The notes beneath the pieces were generated by a model that worked only from the letters and a program-made list of their open reading frames with translations, did no database searches and was not told the DNA's origin. The position numbers were made by a program, and so were the translations under genes. 64,000 nt of DNA from Candidatus Desulfosporosinus nitrosoreducens (lineage in GTDB: Bacteria > Bacillota > Desulfitobacteriia > Desulfitobacteriales > Desulfitobacteriaceae): NCBI RefSeq assembly GCF_030954495.1, contig NZ_JAVHUW010000070.1, forward strand, positions 1 through 64,000, written 5' to 3'. Positions 41,111 through 49,870 of this stretch are shown here, piece after piece. Numbering within the stretch: the first letter of the stretch is position 1; each line of letters begins with the position of its first letter.

Positions 41111-41920
41111 TTGTCTAAAGGAAAAGAACGGATTGATGTTTTAATGGTCAGAAATGGCTTAACACCCAGCCGGGAGAAAGCGAAAGCTTTAATTATGGCT
41201 GGAATCGTATTTGCCGGCGGGCAACGCGTGGACAAACCTGGAGCGGAATTGCCTGGCAATGCCCTCATCGAACTAAAAGGTGAAATCCTGCCCTATGTGT
41301 CAAGAGGCGGACTGAAACTGGCCAAAGCAGTAGAAGTGTTTTCCCTGCGCTTTGAGGATCAGGTTGTAGTCGATATTGGGGCCTCAACCGGCGGTTTCAC
41401 AGACTGTGTTTTGCAAAACGGAGCAAAACGTGTTTACGCTGTGGACGTTGGCTATGGACAGTTAGATTGGAAACTTCGAACCGATCCGCGGGTTATCTCT
41501 ATGGAACGGGTAAACGCCCGTTATTTAGGCAAGGATTCATTGCCGGAAACAGCGGATTGGGTGGTTTCCGATGTGGCATTCATTTCAATTACCAAAATAT
41601 TTCCGGCAATGAAAGAGATTTTAAAAGATCATGGGCAAGTACTCACCCTGATAAAGCCCCAATTTGAAGCAGGAAAAGAACATGTGGGGAAAAAGGGTGT
41701 AGTTAAAGATACAATGGTGCACAGACAAGTGCTGCAGAATGTCCTTAGCCAGGCTGAAAGCTTTGGCTTTCAGGTATTGGGCCTGGATTATTCGCCGATT
41801 CGCGGTCCGGAAGGAAATATAGAATACTTGGCTTGGATGGCCTTAATGTCCCGGCAAGGAATTAATTGGCAGAATGAGCTTGAGTTTCTCGTTGCTCAGG
41901 CTCAGAAAGAGACGGAATGA
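41111..41920 (+). CDS. tlyA: TlyA-type rRNA 2'-O-methyltransferase (S4 + FtsJ domains)
   Basis: A 269-residue protein, once called hemolysin. An S4 RNA-binding domain covers 3-65 (RIDVLMVRNGLTPSREKAKALIMAG). The FtsJ methyltransferase domain has VVDIGASTGGFTDCVLQNGAKRVYAVD and LIKPQFEAGKEHVGKKGVV. It starts at TTG 41111 after GGAAGG. The usual role is methylation of 16S/23S rRNA. It is followed after 3 bases by nadK, a classic Firmicute pairing with recN. Confidence 0.94.
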   Translation: MSKGKERIDVLMVRNGLTPSREKAKALIMAGIVFAGGQRVDKPGAELPGNALIELKGEILPYVSRGGLKLAKAVEVFSLRFEDQVVVDIGASTGGFTDCVLQNGAKRVYAVDVGYGQLDWKLRTDPRVISMERVNARYLGKDSLPETADWVVSDVAFISITKIFPAMKEILKDHGQVLTLIKPQFEAGKEHVGKKGVVKDTMVHRQVLQNVLSQAESFGFQVLGLDYSPIRGPEGNIEYLAWMALMSRQGINWQNELEFLVAQAQKETE

Positions 41921-41923
41921 TAA

Positions 41924-42742
41924 ATGGAAAGAGTCGTGGGTTTATGGCTCAATAAGGGTAAACCGGAAGCCGTTGCTTTAGCTGATGAAATAAAAGATTG
42001 GTTGCAAAAACATAACTGGCTGGTTTTATCCGAGTGGCAGGATATTATTCAGCATCAAGCGTCCTTTTTGATTTCCTTAGGAGGGGACGGGACCCTGCTC
42101 CAAGCTGCTCGTGAAGGAGCCCCTTACGGAATCCCGGTGATGGGTGTGAATTTTGGCCGTTTAGGCTTTCTCTGTGAAATAGAGAAGAGTGATGTGTTTG
42201 AGGCTTTACCTAAGATTTTACACGGGGAATATCTAATTCAGGAACGATTAATGTTGCAAGCCGTAGTCAAGCGAGGCCTTGTGGAAGATCATCCTCAACT
42301 GGCTTTAAATGATGTTGTTTTCTTTCGAGAGGGCAGGGAAGGTGTGGTTACTCTCCAAGCGAACCTTTCCGGCGAACCGTCTGTGAGCTATCCAGCGGAT
42401 GGCTTAATTGTTTCAACGCCAACGGGTTCTACCGCCTACTCCCTTTCCGCCGGCGGCCCCATTCTCAGCCCTAACGTTCAAGCGGTTCTGCTGACCCCTT
42501 TAGCGGCTCACACCTTATCCGCCCGCCCGATGCTTGTTTCGGACCAGGAAGAGATTGAAATTTTTTTAGCGAGCGGGGAAGAGTGCGTTGTAAGTTTTGA
42601 TGGGCGAAATAGCATTACACTTCATTCCGGAGAATCCGTAACCATTAAAAAGGCTTCTATCCGGGCCCAGCTTATTCGCTTGGGAAATCGCAGTTTTACC
42701 CAAGTAATTCGGGAAAAGTTGAGGGATCGTTGGCATGAATAA
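41924..42742 (+). CDS. nadK: NAD kinase
   Basis: A 272-residue kinase that makes NADP+ from NAD+ and ATP. The catalytic motif GGDGTLLQAAREGAP and NFGRLGFLCEIE are in the N-terminal half. PADGLIVSTPTGSTAYSLSAGGPI is the nucleotide-binding signature. It lies 3 bases after tlyA, with only a weak GGAATGAT ribosome signal, so coupling is likely. Confidence 0.95.
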   Translation: MERVVGLWLNKGKPEAVALADEIKDWLQKHNWLVLSEWQDIIQHQASFLISLGGDGTLLQAAREGAPYGIPVMGVNFGRLGFLCEIEKSDVFEALPKILHGEYLIQERLMLQAVVKRGLVEDHPQLALNDVVFFREGREGVVTLQANLSGEPSVSYPADGLIVSTPTGSTAYSLSAGGPILSPNVQAVLLTPLAAHTLSARPMLVSDQEEIEIFLASGEECVVSFDGRNSITLHSGESVTIKKASIRAQLIRLGNRSFTQVIREKLRDRWHE

Positions 42743-42853
42743 TAATTCACTGGGCAAGGTTCAAGCAGGAGCATAAATTTGGGTGGACAGGTTAGTGCTA
42801 AATATTCGTTGTTTTTGGCATTATGCAGTGAAACAGAGGGAGGCAATTTTTTG

Positions 42854-43306
42854 ATGAAAGCTCGTCGCCAGATGAAGGTTCAGGAAATTATTACTAAGGA
42901 AATTATTCGTACTCAGGAAGAGCTTGCCGATAAATTACATCAAACAGGTTTTAATGTCACTCAGGCGACGGTCTCCCGGGATATTAAAGAGATGGGTTTG
43001 ATAAAAATCCCCACTGCAGATGACGACTATCGCTATGCGATCCCCACGGAAGTACACCCTATGAATCTCCAAGATCGCCTGAAGCGCTTGCTGCGTGAAA
43101 CTGTGGTTTCTATTAACGATACGGAAAGTTTGATTGTAATTCGAACGATCCCGGGAAATGCTCACGCTCTAGCTGCCGTAATGGATAATACGAATTGGGA
43201 CGAGGTTATCGGAACTGTGGCGGGAGATGACACAATACTTTTAGTTATCAAGCCTAAGGAAGCCGTTGCCACGGTTTTGAAACGGATGACGACCTTGCTT
43301 GGATAG
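42854..43306 (+). CDS. argR: Arginine repressor
   Basis: A 150-residue repressor/activator of arginine genes. The N-terminal winged helix includes QEELADKLHQTGFNVTQATVSRDIKEMGLIKI; the C-terminal hexamerisation and arginine-binding domain includes RTIPGNAHALAAVMDNT and GTVAGDDTILLVI. ATG 42854 follows GGGAGG; TTG 42851 is an alternative. Its place before recN is standard in Firmicutes. Confidence 0.95.
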   Translation: MKARRQMKVQEIITKEIIRTQEELADKLHQTGFNVTQATVSRDIKEMGLIKIPTADDDYRYAIPTEVHPMNLQDRLKRLLRETVVSINDTESLIVIRTIPGNAHALAAVMDNTNWDEVIGTVAGDDTILLVIKPKEAVATVLKRMTTLLG

Positions 43307-43316
43307 GAGGGAGATT

Positions 43317-44990
43317 ATGCTTGAGGAGTTGCATGTCGAAAATTTTGGCCTGATGGAAGATGTCCGTTTAACTTTTGAACAAGGCTTAACCGTATTTACG
43401 GGAGAAACCGGAGCCGGAAAATCCATGTTGATTGACGCTTTGGGAGTGCTTTTAGGCGGACGCGCGAGTTCGGAACTGATTCGGCACGGCGAGAAACAGG
43501 CTAAAATTGAAGGGATTTTTCAGGATCTGGCGCCGGAATGCTTGTCAAGACTGGAGGCTGCCGGTTACCCGGTGGAAGAGGGTCAGCTGTTTCTTTATCG
43601 AGAAATGAATTCCTCGGGCAAGAATCTTTGCCGTGTTCAGGGGCGGACGATCCCTCTCACCCTCTATCGTTCTCTTTGTGCAGGACTTGTGGATATTCAT
43701 GGTCAAATTGAACATCTGTCGCTCTTTAATTCGGATACCCACCGTGAATTGCTGGATGCTTTGGGTGGCCTTCAGGATGAGCTAGGCTTGGTGAATGATG
43801 CGGCAAAGACTTTTCAAAGGATCTTGCGCGACGAGCGAAAACTGTCTGTTTCCGAAGAGGATCGTCTTAAGCGGGAAGAAATCTTACGTTATCAAATCGA
43901 AGAAATTAATACGGTTAATCCGCTTCCCGGTGAAGAAGAAGAACTTACTCAAGAAAAAAAGCGTCTAAGTAATGCGGAACGGATTACTAACCTTGTGAAT
44001 GAAACTTATGGTGCCCTGTATGAGGGGTCTGCGGGAAAATTTGCGGCCATTGATCTGCTGGCTCAATCCCTTAAAGCGCTTCAAGAGCTGGCCCGTTGGG
44101 ATGAAGGTTTTAACCTTTCTGAATCCATAGAGTCCATCTACTATGCGACAGAAGATTTAGCCGCTCAGGTTCGGATGTATAAGGATAATTTGGAATTCGA
44201 ACCGGGAAGGCTGGATCAAATCGAGGAGCGTCTGGTTCAACTGGCGAAGCTGCGGAAGTATGGATCAACGTTAGAGGAAGTGTTAGCGAAACGAGTTGAA
44301 CTGCTTCAAGAGATGGAGCAAATAACTCACTTTCAGGAACAGTTTGAGAAAATCCAAAAAGAAAAGCAAAAAGCCCGTCAAACTTATGAAAAGGTGGCAC
44401 GGGAGCTTAGCCTCAAGAGAAGAGATATTGCGGAACGCCTTGAGAAAGGATTATCTCTTGAACTTGCCGATCTGGGTTTGGAAAGAAGCTGTTTTGAGGT
44501 AAGGTTTACGCCGCATGATGAACCTGCCGCCTATGGAGCGGAAACTAGCGAATTTTATTTCTCAGCAAATCCTGGAGAACCCCCTAAACCTTTGGCCAAA
44601 GTTGCTTCAGGCGGAGAAATGTCACGTCTCATGCTGGCTTTAAAAAGCTTATTGGCAAAAGTCGAGTCAGTAGGGACTTTCGTTTTCGATGAGGTAGATA
44701 GTGGAGTTGGCGGAAGAACGATCCATAAAGTGGGGGAAAAACTTGCCGGAATAGCTCAAAGCAAACAAGTTTTTTGCATTACCCATGCCGCACAGGTGGC
44801 GGCTTTTGCCGATGTCCATTATGGTATCGTCAAAGATGTTAATAATGACAGGACACGAACTATGGTGAAGCCGTTAGCGGAAGAGGAGCGCCTGGAGGAG
44901 TTGGCCAGAATGCTCGGGGGCGGAGAAGCCGAGATTACCCGCCAACACGCTCGTGAATTATGGGAGCGCTCCAGACGTCATAGCTCGTGA
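43317..44990 (+). CDS. recN: DNA repair protein RecN
   Basis: A 557-residue SMC-like ATPase for double-strand break repair. Walker A is FTGETGAGKSMLIDALGVLLGG near residues 29-50. Two long coiled-coil arms lie at about 150-380; the ABC signature KVASGGEMSRLMLALK and Walker B TFVFDEVDSGVGG follow, then FCITHAAQVAAFAD. ATG 43317 is behind GGAGGGAG. It is the last gene of the xseA-recN block; a weak terminator lies 130 bases downstream. Confidence 0.95.
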   Translation: MLEELHVENFGLMEDVRLTFEQGLTVFTGETGAGKSMLIDALGVLLGGRASSELIRHGEKQAKIEGIFQDLAPECLSRLEAAGYPVEEGQLFLYREMNSSGKNLCRVQGRTIPLTLYRSLCAGLVDIHGQIEHLSLFNSDTHRELLDALGGLQDELGLVNDAAKTFQRILRDERKLSVSEEDRLKREEILRYQIEEINTVNPLPGEEEELTQEKKRLSNAERITNLVNETYGALYEGSAGKFAAIDLLAQSLKALQELARWDEGFNLSESIESIYYATEDLAAQVRMYKDNLEFEPGRLDQIEERLVQLAKLRKYGSTLEEVLAKRVELLQEMEQITHFQEQFEKIQKEKQKARQTYEKVARELSLKRRDIAERLEKGLSLELADLGLERSCFEVRFTPHDEPAAYGAETSEFYFSANPGEPPKPLAKVASGGEMSRLMLALKSLLAKVESVGTFVFDEVDSGVGGRTIHKVGEKLAGIAQSKQVFCITHAAQVAAFADVHYGIVKDVNNDRTRTMVKPLAEEERLEELARMLGGGEAEITRQHARELWERSRRHSS

Positions 44991-45319
44991 AGCTTCAAAC
45001 TTGCCCAGGGAGCGTGAACTTGAAGATTGAGAGATTTATGACAACCAGCACCTGTTTAAGGGGATGCTGAAATGTTTTTGAACTTAGAGATGGAGTTTTA
45101 AGGAAAATAAATTTTTAATTTTAAAGACTGTTTTGTGCGGTCTTTATTATTTTTGTCTCGGTTGCCAATGTTTTTGGAAATATGGTACGAAATTTACAGG
45201 ATGAAACGCGAGAAATTTGGACAATTTAAGATTAGAATTCACTTCAAATCCTTAAAACACTCTAAAACGAGGAAAAAGGAAGAAAAATGGGGAGACTTAG
45301 AGTGGAGGGTGATAAGAGA
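44991..45319 (+). other. Intergenic region between recN and spoIVB
   Basis: The only clear structure is the hairpin at 45123-45154. CTTCAA/TTGAAG, a short inverted repeat just after recN, flanks a loop near 44993-45022. I see no supported gene; the spoIVB promoter (a forespore sigma factor is expected) must lie in 45155-45300, but I cannot place it with confidence. Confidence 0.5.
45123..45154 (+). terminator. Likely terminator of the recN operon
   Basis: AAAGACTG (45123-45130) pairs with CGGTCTTT (45138-45145) around TTTTGTG; ATTATTTTT follows. Confidence 0.65.
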
Positions 45320-46576
45320 GTGAGAATAAGAAGAATCTTTGTTTTGTTCAGTCTCATATTCTGCACCTTCCTTTGCCTGAATCCTAGCTTTCAACAGTTG
45401 ATGGAGTTTCCTGAACAAAATCTGGTTCTAGTCAACCAAACAGAGCCTCAATTGTCGGGTTTTTGGTCTAAAATTGTCAAAGAAGAAAAGATATCCGATC
45501 CAACAATTTCAGTCTCTTCGGGTTTGAATTCCAGCATAGCGGAAAAATTAGACGTAGTTTATAAGTTATTTGGAATTTTTCCGATAAAATCCGGTGAGAT
45601 TGAAGTTATGTCTCCCATGAAACTAATCCCTGGGGGACAATCTATTGGTGTCTCCTTACAGACCAAAGGAGTTTTGGTAGTTGGTCAGGCGCCTATTATT
45701 GATCAAAACGGGCGAAAGGTTTATCCGGCAAAAGAGGCTGGCATTGAAGTAGGAGATATTCTCCTCAAAATTAACAATCAGGAAGTTCGCACAGATCAGG
45801 ATGTTTCCAACTCAATTCATTTAGCCGGAGAACAAAAAGGCCAGGCGGATGTTTTATTTAAACACCAAGATCAGATTCTGGAGAAGGTTATTAAGCCGGT
45901 ATTTTGTTCCGAAACAGGACGCTATCGAGTGGGGTTATTTGTCCGGGATGAAGCGGCAGGTGTTGGCACCCTTTCTTTTATTGATCCGGAAACAAAGCAA
46001 TATGGCGCTTTAGGGCATGTCATCACGGATGCGGACACCAATCAAAAAATTGAGGTATCTAATGGCAAAATTATGGCCTCGACAATCTATGCTATTGAAA
46101 AAGGAAAGCGCGGTCATCCTGGAGAAAAGATCGGTTCCTTTGTTTCCAATTCCCCGTTTTCAGGAACTATCGAAAAAAACACCATGACAGGAATTTTTGG
46201 CCGCATCAATGGCCAAGTAGACAATCCGTTTTATAAAGAACCTATTCCGGTTGGCTGGGAATCTGAAGTAAAGACAGGTCCCGCCAAAATTTATACTGTA
46301 ATACAGGGAGAAAAAATCGAGGAATTTGATGTAAATATTGATAGAGTCATGCACAATCGTACGGACAGCAAGAATATGATTGTCCGGGTCACAGATCCCC
46401 GATTGCTTCAGGCTACGGGTGGGATCATCCAAGGCATGAGCGGCAGCCCTATCATTCAAAATGGAAAAATAATCGGGGCTATCACTCACGTGTTTGTTAA
46501 TGACAGTCAACGGGGATATGGAGTGTTTATTCAAAATATGATTAATGAAGGTATCGATAAAAAACAAGCTGCTTAG
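45320..46576 (+). CDS. spoIVB: SpoIVB serine peptidase
   Basis: A 418-residue S55-family peptidase made in the forespore, which starts sigma-K activation by cutting SpoIVFA. One N-terminal membrane anchor (IFVLFSLIFCTFLCL) is followed by a PDZ domain (about 120-190: GIEVGDILLKINNQEV) and the peptidase domain. YGALGHVITDAD holds the catalytic His; GMSGSPIIQNGK holds the catalytic Ser. GTG 45320 sits 6-7 bases after GGAGGGTGAT, a better start than ATG 45287 or GTG 45302. It is followed by a terminator, then spo0A, the conserved order. Confidence 0.94.
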   Translation: MRIRRIFVLFSLIFCTFLCLNPSFQQLMEFPEQNLVLVNQTEPQLSGFWSKIVKEEKISDPTISVSSGLNSSIAEKLDVVYKLFGIFPIKSGEIEVMSPMKLIPGGQSIGVSLQTKGVLVVGQAPIIDQNGRKVYPAKEAGIEVGDILLKINNQEVRTDQDVSNSIHLAGEQKGQADVLFKHQDQILEKVIKPVFCSETGRYRVGLFVRDEAAGVGTLSFIDPETKQYGALGHVITDADTNQKIEVSNGKIMASTIYAIEKGKRGHPGEKIGSFVSNSPFSGTIEKNTMTGIFGRINGQVDNPFYKEPIPVGWESEVKTGPAKIYTVIQGEKIEEFDVNIDRVMHNRTDSKNMIVRVTDPRLLQATGGIIQGMSGSPIIQNGKIIGAITHVFVNDSQRGYGVFIQNMINEGIDKKQAA

Positions 46577-46584
46577 TTTTTTAG

Positions 46585-46615
46585 AGAGTGAATACAAAAT
46601 TCACTCTTTTTTTTA
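46585..46615 (+). terminator. Terminator after spoIVB
   Basis: AGAGTGAA pairs perfectly with TTCACTCT around TACAAAA, with a run of nine T. Confidence 0.85.
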
Positions 46616-46743
46616 TTCACATCAAAAGGTTTTCCCGCACTTTTATTTTTGTCTCTTTAGTACGGCTTTTACAAGATTCCCCAAACCGAGTCATTAAAAA
46701 CTATAATTTTTCTATTATATAAAAGAAGGAGTATGGGAAACAA

Positions 46744-46751
46744 TTGTCGAA
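46744..46751 (+). promoter_or_regulatory. Spo0A box upstream of spo0A
   Basis: TTGTCGAA matches the 0A-box consensus exactly, 42 bases before the spo0A start. It suggests autoregulation, as known in Bacillus. The promoter itself is less clear; TATAAT and TATTATATAAAAG lie near 46697-46724. Confidence 0.6.
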
Positions 46752-46792
46752 ATTATAAATCGATATCTAGAATAATGAGGAGGATCCTGGGA

Positions 46793-47617
46793 ATGCAAAG
46801 GCCAATACGAGTCTTACTAGCAGATGACAACCGGGAATTTGTAGAGATTGTTAAAGAATTTATTGAGCGGCAAGAGGATATGAGCCTTGTAGGAGTCGCG
46901 TATCATGGAAATGAGGCTCTTGAATTAATTGCACGTGAAGAACCGCATGTCGTACTTTTAGACATAATAATGCCTCATCTGGACGGTTTAGGGGTTCTGG
47001 AAAAGCTTCAGACCGTAAACCTCAGACCTAAAATAATTATTCTAACGGCTTTTGGTCAGGAGTCTATGACTCAGCGTGCAGTAAACCTAGGAGCCAACTA
47101 TTACATATTAAAACCTTTTGATCTGGATACTTTAGGAAAGCGTATTCGTCAATTGCAGGATGATTTTCCGGACCCGTTAAATTCCGCTCAGATCTCCAAT
47201 TCGGCTTCAAGCCATAAATCTATTGCGAATAACCCGGTTCCCGCCGGTATTCTTCCGCCTACCTCCAAGAATCTTGAAGTTGAAGTTACACGCATGATTC
47301 ATCAGATGGGAGTACCGGCTCATGTCAAAGGATATCAATATTTACGGGATGCTATTGTTAGTGTCGTTGTTGATGTCTCCTTGCTTGGCGCGGTCACCAA
47401 AGAACTCTACCCTATGATTGCCGAAAAATACCAGACGACTCCCAGCCGGGTAGAAAGGGCGATTCGCCATGCCATTGAATTGGCTTGGGATCGGGGAAAT
47501 GTGGATTTTATGAATCGGTTTTTTGGCTATACCATTAACATCGATCGGGGTAAACCTACCAATTCGGAGTTTGTGGCGATGGTTGCCGATAAACTGCGGA
47601 TGGCTATTATGTATTAA
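46793..47617 (+). CDS. spo0A: Sporulation master regulator Spo0A
   Basis: A 274-residue response regulator. The receiver domain has Asp11-Asp12, phosphoacceptor Asp57 (LLDIIMPHLDG), Thr85 and Lys107. A linker of about 60 residues follows, then the Spo0A DNA-binding domain with VKGYQYLRDAI, YPMIAEKYQTTPSRVERAIRHAIE and FTxxNxxxxGKPTNSEF-like end (INIDRGKPTNSEFVAM). ATG 46793 follows GAGGAGG; the longer frame from 46733 overlaps the 0A box. No phosphorelay genes are nearby. Confidence 0.97.
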   Translation: MQRPIRVLLADDNREFVEIVKEFIERQEDMSLVGVAYHGNEALELIAREEPHVVLLDIIMPHLDGLGVLEKLQTVNLRPKIIILTAFGQESMTQRAVNLGANYYILKPFDLDTLGKRIRQLQDDFPDPLNSAQISNSASSHKSIANNPVPAGILPPTSKNLEVEVTRMIHQMGVPAHVKGYQYLRDAIVSVVVDVSLLGAVTKELYPMIAEKYQTTPSRVERAIRHAIELAWDRGNVDFMNRFFGYTINIDRGKPTNSEFVAMVADKLRMAIMY

Positions 47618-47634
47618 TAAGAATGCCTGATTTT

Positions 47635-47660
47635 AAGGACGGTTTTAGCCGTCCTTTATA
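47635..47660 (+). terminator. Terminator after spo0A
   Basis: AAGGACGG pairs perfectly with CCGTCCTT around TTTTAG, followed by a short T-rich tail (TTATATTT). Confidence 0.7.
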
Positions 47661-47824
47661 TTTGTACAGGAAAATATAAGTTGCCAGCTTGTGTATGCCT
47701 GAGGTCCAAGCAGTCCTAACAGGCGCCGCTGGTTAGTGCAAGATATTGCAAAGCAGGATTTTGCAGTTGTCTGACGAATAAAATATCTACATACTATCTA
47801 GGTTGGGCTGTTCGGAGAAAGGGG

Positions 47825-49561
47825 ATGGGCATGTTTAGACGTCGTGAGTTTGAGCAAATGGCGGCAGAATTAAATCAAGCTATTATCGGAATCAATCTCT
47901 TAAATGAAATTGTAATCTGTAACTCACTGGCAGCCAGATTCTTCGAGTTGACGCCGGAAGAGATTCTAGGCAAAGATTTGTGGCAGCTCATGCCGGATGA
48001 CCCTTTGCCTTACATTCGAGAGTCGCAAACCGTAGAGTTTAATAAGTTTAGCCGCATAGGAAATAAAATGGTCATAGCCAGCCGAATACCCTTCCAGGAT
48101 GATCAAGGAAGGGTTATCGGTGCTATAGCTTTACTTCAGGACATGACCGAGTATGAAGAGCTTAAAGCTAAAGTCAATTCTTTGCAGGAGCTTAGAATTC
48201 TGCTGACAGCAATTATCGATTCCACGCAAGACGCAATTTCTGTTGTGGATGAAAATGGGCTGGGTTTTTTAATTAATCAAGCGTATACCCGTTTAACGGG
48301 CTTTACGGCTGAGGAAGTTATTGGCAAGCCTCCGACGGTTGACATTGCCGAAGGAGAAAGCATGCACATTGAGGTTGCCAAAACCCGCCAACCCGTTAAG
48401 GGTGTTCTGATGAAGGTCGGTCCCAAGCGCAAAGAAGTTATTGTCAATGTTGCCCCAATTATTATATCAGGACAGTTTCGGGGAACTGTGGGTGTTCTTC
48501 ACGATATCTCTGAAATTCATAAGCTTTCGGAGGAGTTGGAAAGAGCAAAGCGAATCATTCGTCATTTGGAGGCGAAATATACATTTAGCGACATCATTGG
48601 TGAAAGTGAAGCGATTAAAGCGTCAATTGGGCAAGCGGGGCGCGCCGCTGTGACGCCGGCTACAGTTCTGCTGCGAGGAGAGAGCGGCACCGGTAAAGAA
48701 TTATTTGCCCATGCAATTCACCGCGCAAGTGATCGTCAGAAAGGCCAATTTATTCGGGTGAACTGCGCGGCTTTAGCGGACAATTTGCTGGAGAGCGAAT
48801 TGTTTGGCTATGTTGAAGGAGCTTTTACCGGGGCAAAACGCGGAGGCAAAATTGGCCTTTTTGAAGAGGCCAATGGCGGGACTATTTTTCTGGACGAGAT
48901 TGGAGAAATTAGTTTAAACCTGCAAGCCAAGCTTTTACGGGTTCTGCAAGAACGGGAAATTGTCAAGGTTGGAGATAATAGGCCGTTCAATGTAGATGTC
49001 CGTGTTATTGCCGCCACCAATGCCAATCTTGAGGCAGAGCTGCGAGCGGGACGATTCCGGGAAGATCTGTATTATCGTTTAAATGTTGTCCCGGTGATTA
49101 TTCCTCCTTTAAGACAAAGGAGAGAAGACATTCCTTTGCTGGTGCATCACCTCATTGCCAGTTTTAATCAAGAGTACGGGCGGTGTGTCGAGGGGATTAG
49201 TCAGGAAGCTCTGCAAATTCTGGTGGGCTATCATTGGCCGGGAAATGTCCGCGAACTGGAAAATATCCTAGGCCGGGCAATTATTAATATGCGAATTAAT
49301 GAAACGGTTATAGAATCGCATCATTTGCCGGTTTTGGCTTTGCCCAGCGTAAATACTTCGGAATTTCGTTTTCTTGACATTCCTACCCCCGCGTCGTCAG
49401 AAGAAGAGGCCGGCTTTGAAGCACTGCAGAGACAATGGGAACGGGATTTATTACTCGCTACCTTGCAAAGAACAGAAGGAAATAAAACAAAAGCTGCAAA
49501 GCTCTTGAAAATGTCAATTCGCAATTTTTATTATAAACTTGAACGTCATGCCTTAATTTAA
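47825..49561 (+). CDS. Sigma-54-dependent activator with two PAS domains
   Basis: A 578-residue enhancer-binding protein. PAS 1 covers about 10-105 (FEQMAAELNQAIIGINLLNE) and PAS 2 about 125-235. The AAA+ domain spans about 257-480, with Walker A GESGTGKE near 285 and the sigma-54 contact loop GAFTGA at 332-337, so it is fully competent. The C terminus is a Fis-type helix-turn-helix (GNKTKAAKLLKMSIRNFYYK). It has no receiver domain, so it senses a small molecule or redox state directly. It lies just before bcd, whose promoter is of sigma-54 type, as BkdR-like regulators do. Its ligand is unknown. Confidence 0.92.
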   Translation: MGMFRRREFEQMAAELNQAIIGINLLNEIVICNSLAARFFELTPEEILGKDLWQLMPDDPLPYIRESQTVEFNKFSRIGNKMVIASRIPFQDDQGRVIGAIALLQDMTEYEELKAKVNSLQELRILLTAIIDSTQDAISVVDENGLGFLINQAYTRLTGFTAEEVIGKPPTVDIAEGESMHIEVAKTRQPVKGVLMKVGPKRKEVIVNVAPIIISGQFRGTVGVLHDISEIHKLSEELERAKRIIRHLEAKYTFSDIIGESEAIKASIGQAGRAAVTPATVLLRGESGTGKELFAHAIHRASDRQKGQFIRVNCAALADNLLESELFGYVEGAFTGAKRGGKIGLFEEANGGTIFLDEIGEISLNLQAKLLRVLQEREIVKVGDNRPFNVDVRVIAATNANLEAELRAGRFREDLYYRLNVVPVIIPPLRQRREDIPLLVHHLIASFNQEYGRCVEGISQEALQILVGYHWPGNVRELENILGRAIINMRINETVIESHHLPVLALPSVNTSEFRFLDIPTPASSEEEAGFEALQRQWERDLLLATLQRTEGNKTKAAKLLKMSIRNFYYKLERHALI

Positions 49562-49595
49562 TCTTGATAAAGACAAGAGATCCGCCAATACAGCG

Positions 49596-49641
49596 TTTGC
49601 AAGTATTTGCAGATGTCACATTGAAAATTCATGCATGCAAA
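49596..49641 (+). promoter_or_regulatory. Candidate activator binding region upstream of bcd
   Basis: TTTGCA occurs at 49596-49601 and 49606-49611, ten bases apart, and the 11-mer ATGCATGCAAA is at 49631-49641. The same 11-mer, inverted, occurs upstream of ald (56996-57006). It lies about 170 bp before the -24 element, a normal distance for an enhancer site. Motif identity is observed; binding is inference. Confidence 0.5.
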
Positions 49642-49664
49642 AACAAGCAAGCATGAATTTTTTT
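49626..49664 (+). terminator. Terminator of the sigma-54 activator gene
   Basis: AATTCATGC (49626-49634) pairs with GCATGAATT (49651-49659) with inner TGC/GCA pairing, followed by seven T. It overlaps the candidate activator site. Confidence 0.7.
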
Positions 49665-49808
49665 GCAGTTATATTAGGCTTTCTGTAAAAATGTTTAGGG
49701 CCTTTTAGTGTGCGCGGTTACAATGGGAAAGGCGATAAACCCGGAAATTTAGAGACAAAGTCAATCAAAAGAAATTAATAACCTATGCTAAAAATCCCCG
49801 GCGAATTC

Positions 49809-49824
49809 TGGCACTCTTATTGCA
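49809..49824 (+). promoter_or_regulatory. Sigma-54 promoter of bcd
   Basis: TGGCACTCTTATTGCA matches the -24 GG / -12 GC consensus (TGGCAC-N5-TTGCA) exactly in sequence and spacing, 47 bases before the bcd start. Confidence 0.88.
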
Positions 49825-49870
49825 AGTTGTTTTAGCCAGGAAACTTTAAAAGACCTAAGGAGGAGCGACA

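Noticed and set aside
45135..45323. Possible 62-residue gene before spoIVB
   Set aside because: It begins in the terminator stem, is low-complexity Lys/Arg-rich, and has no ribosome binding site.
47772..47778. TGACGAA, a partial Spo0A box upstream of the sigma-54 activator
   Set aside because: It matches only the 7-base core; such matches are frequent by chance in AT-rich intergenic DNA.
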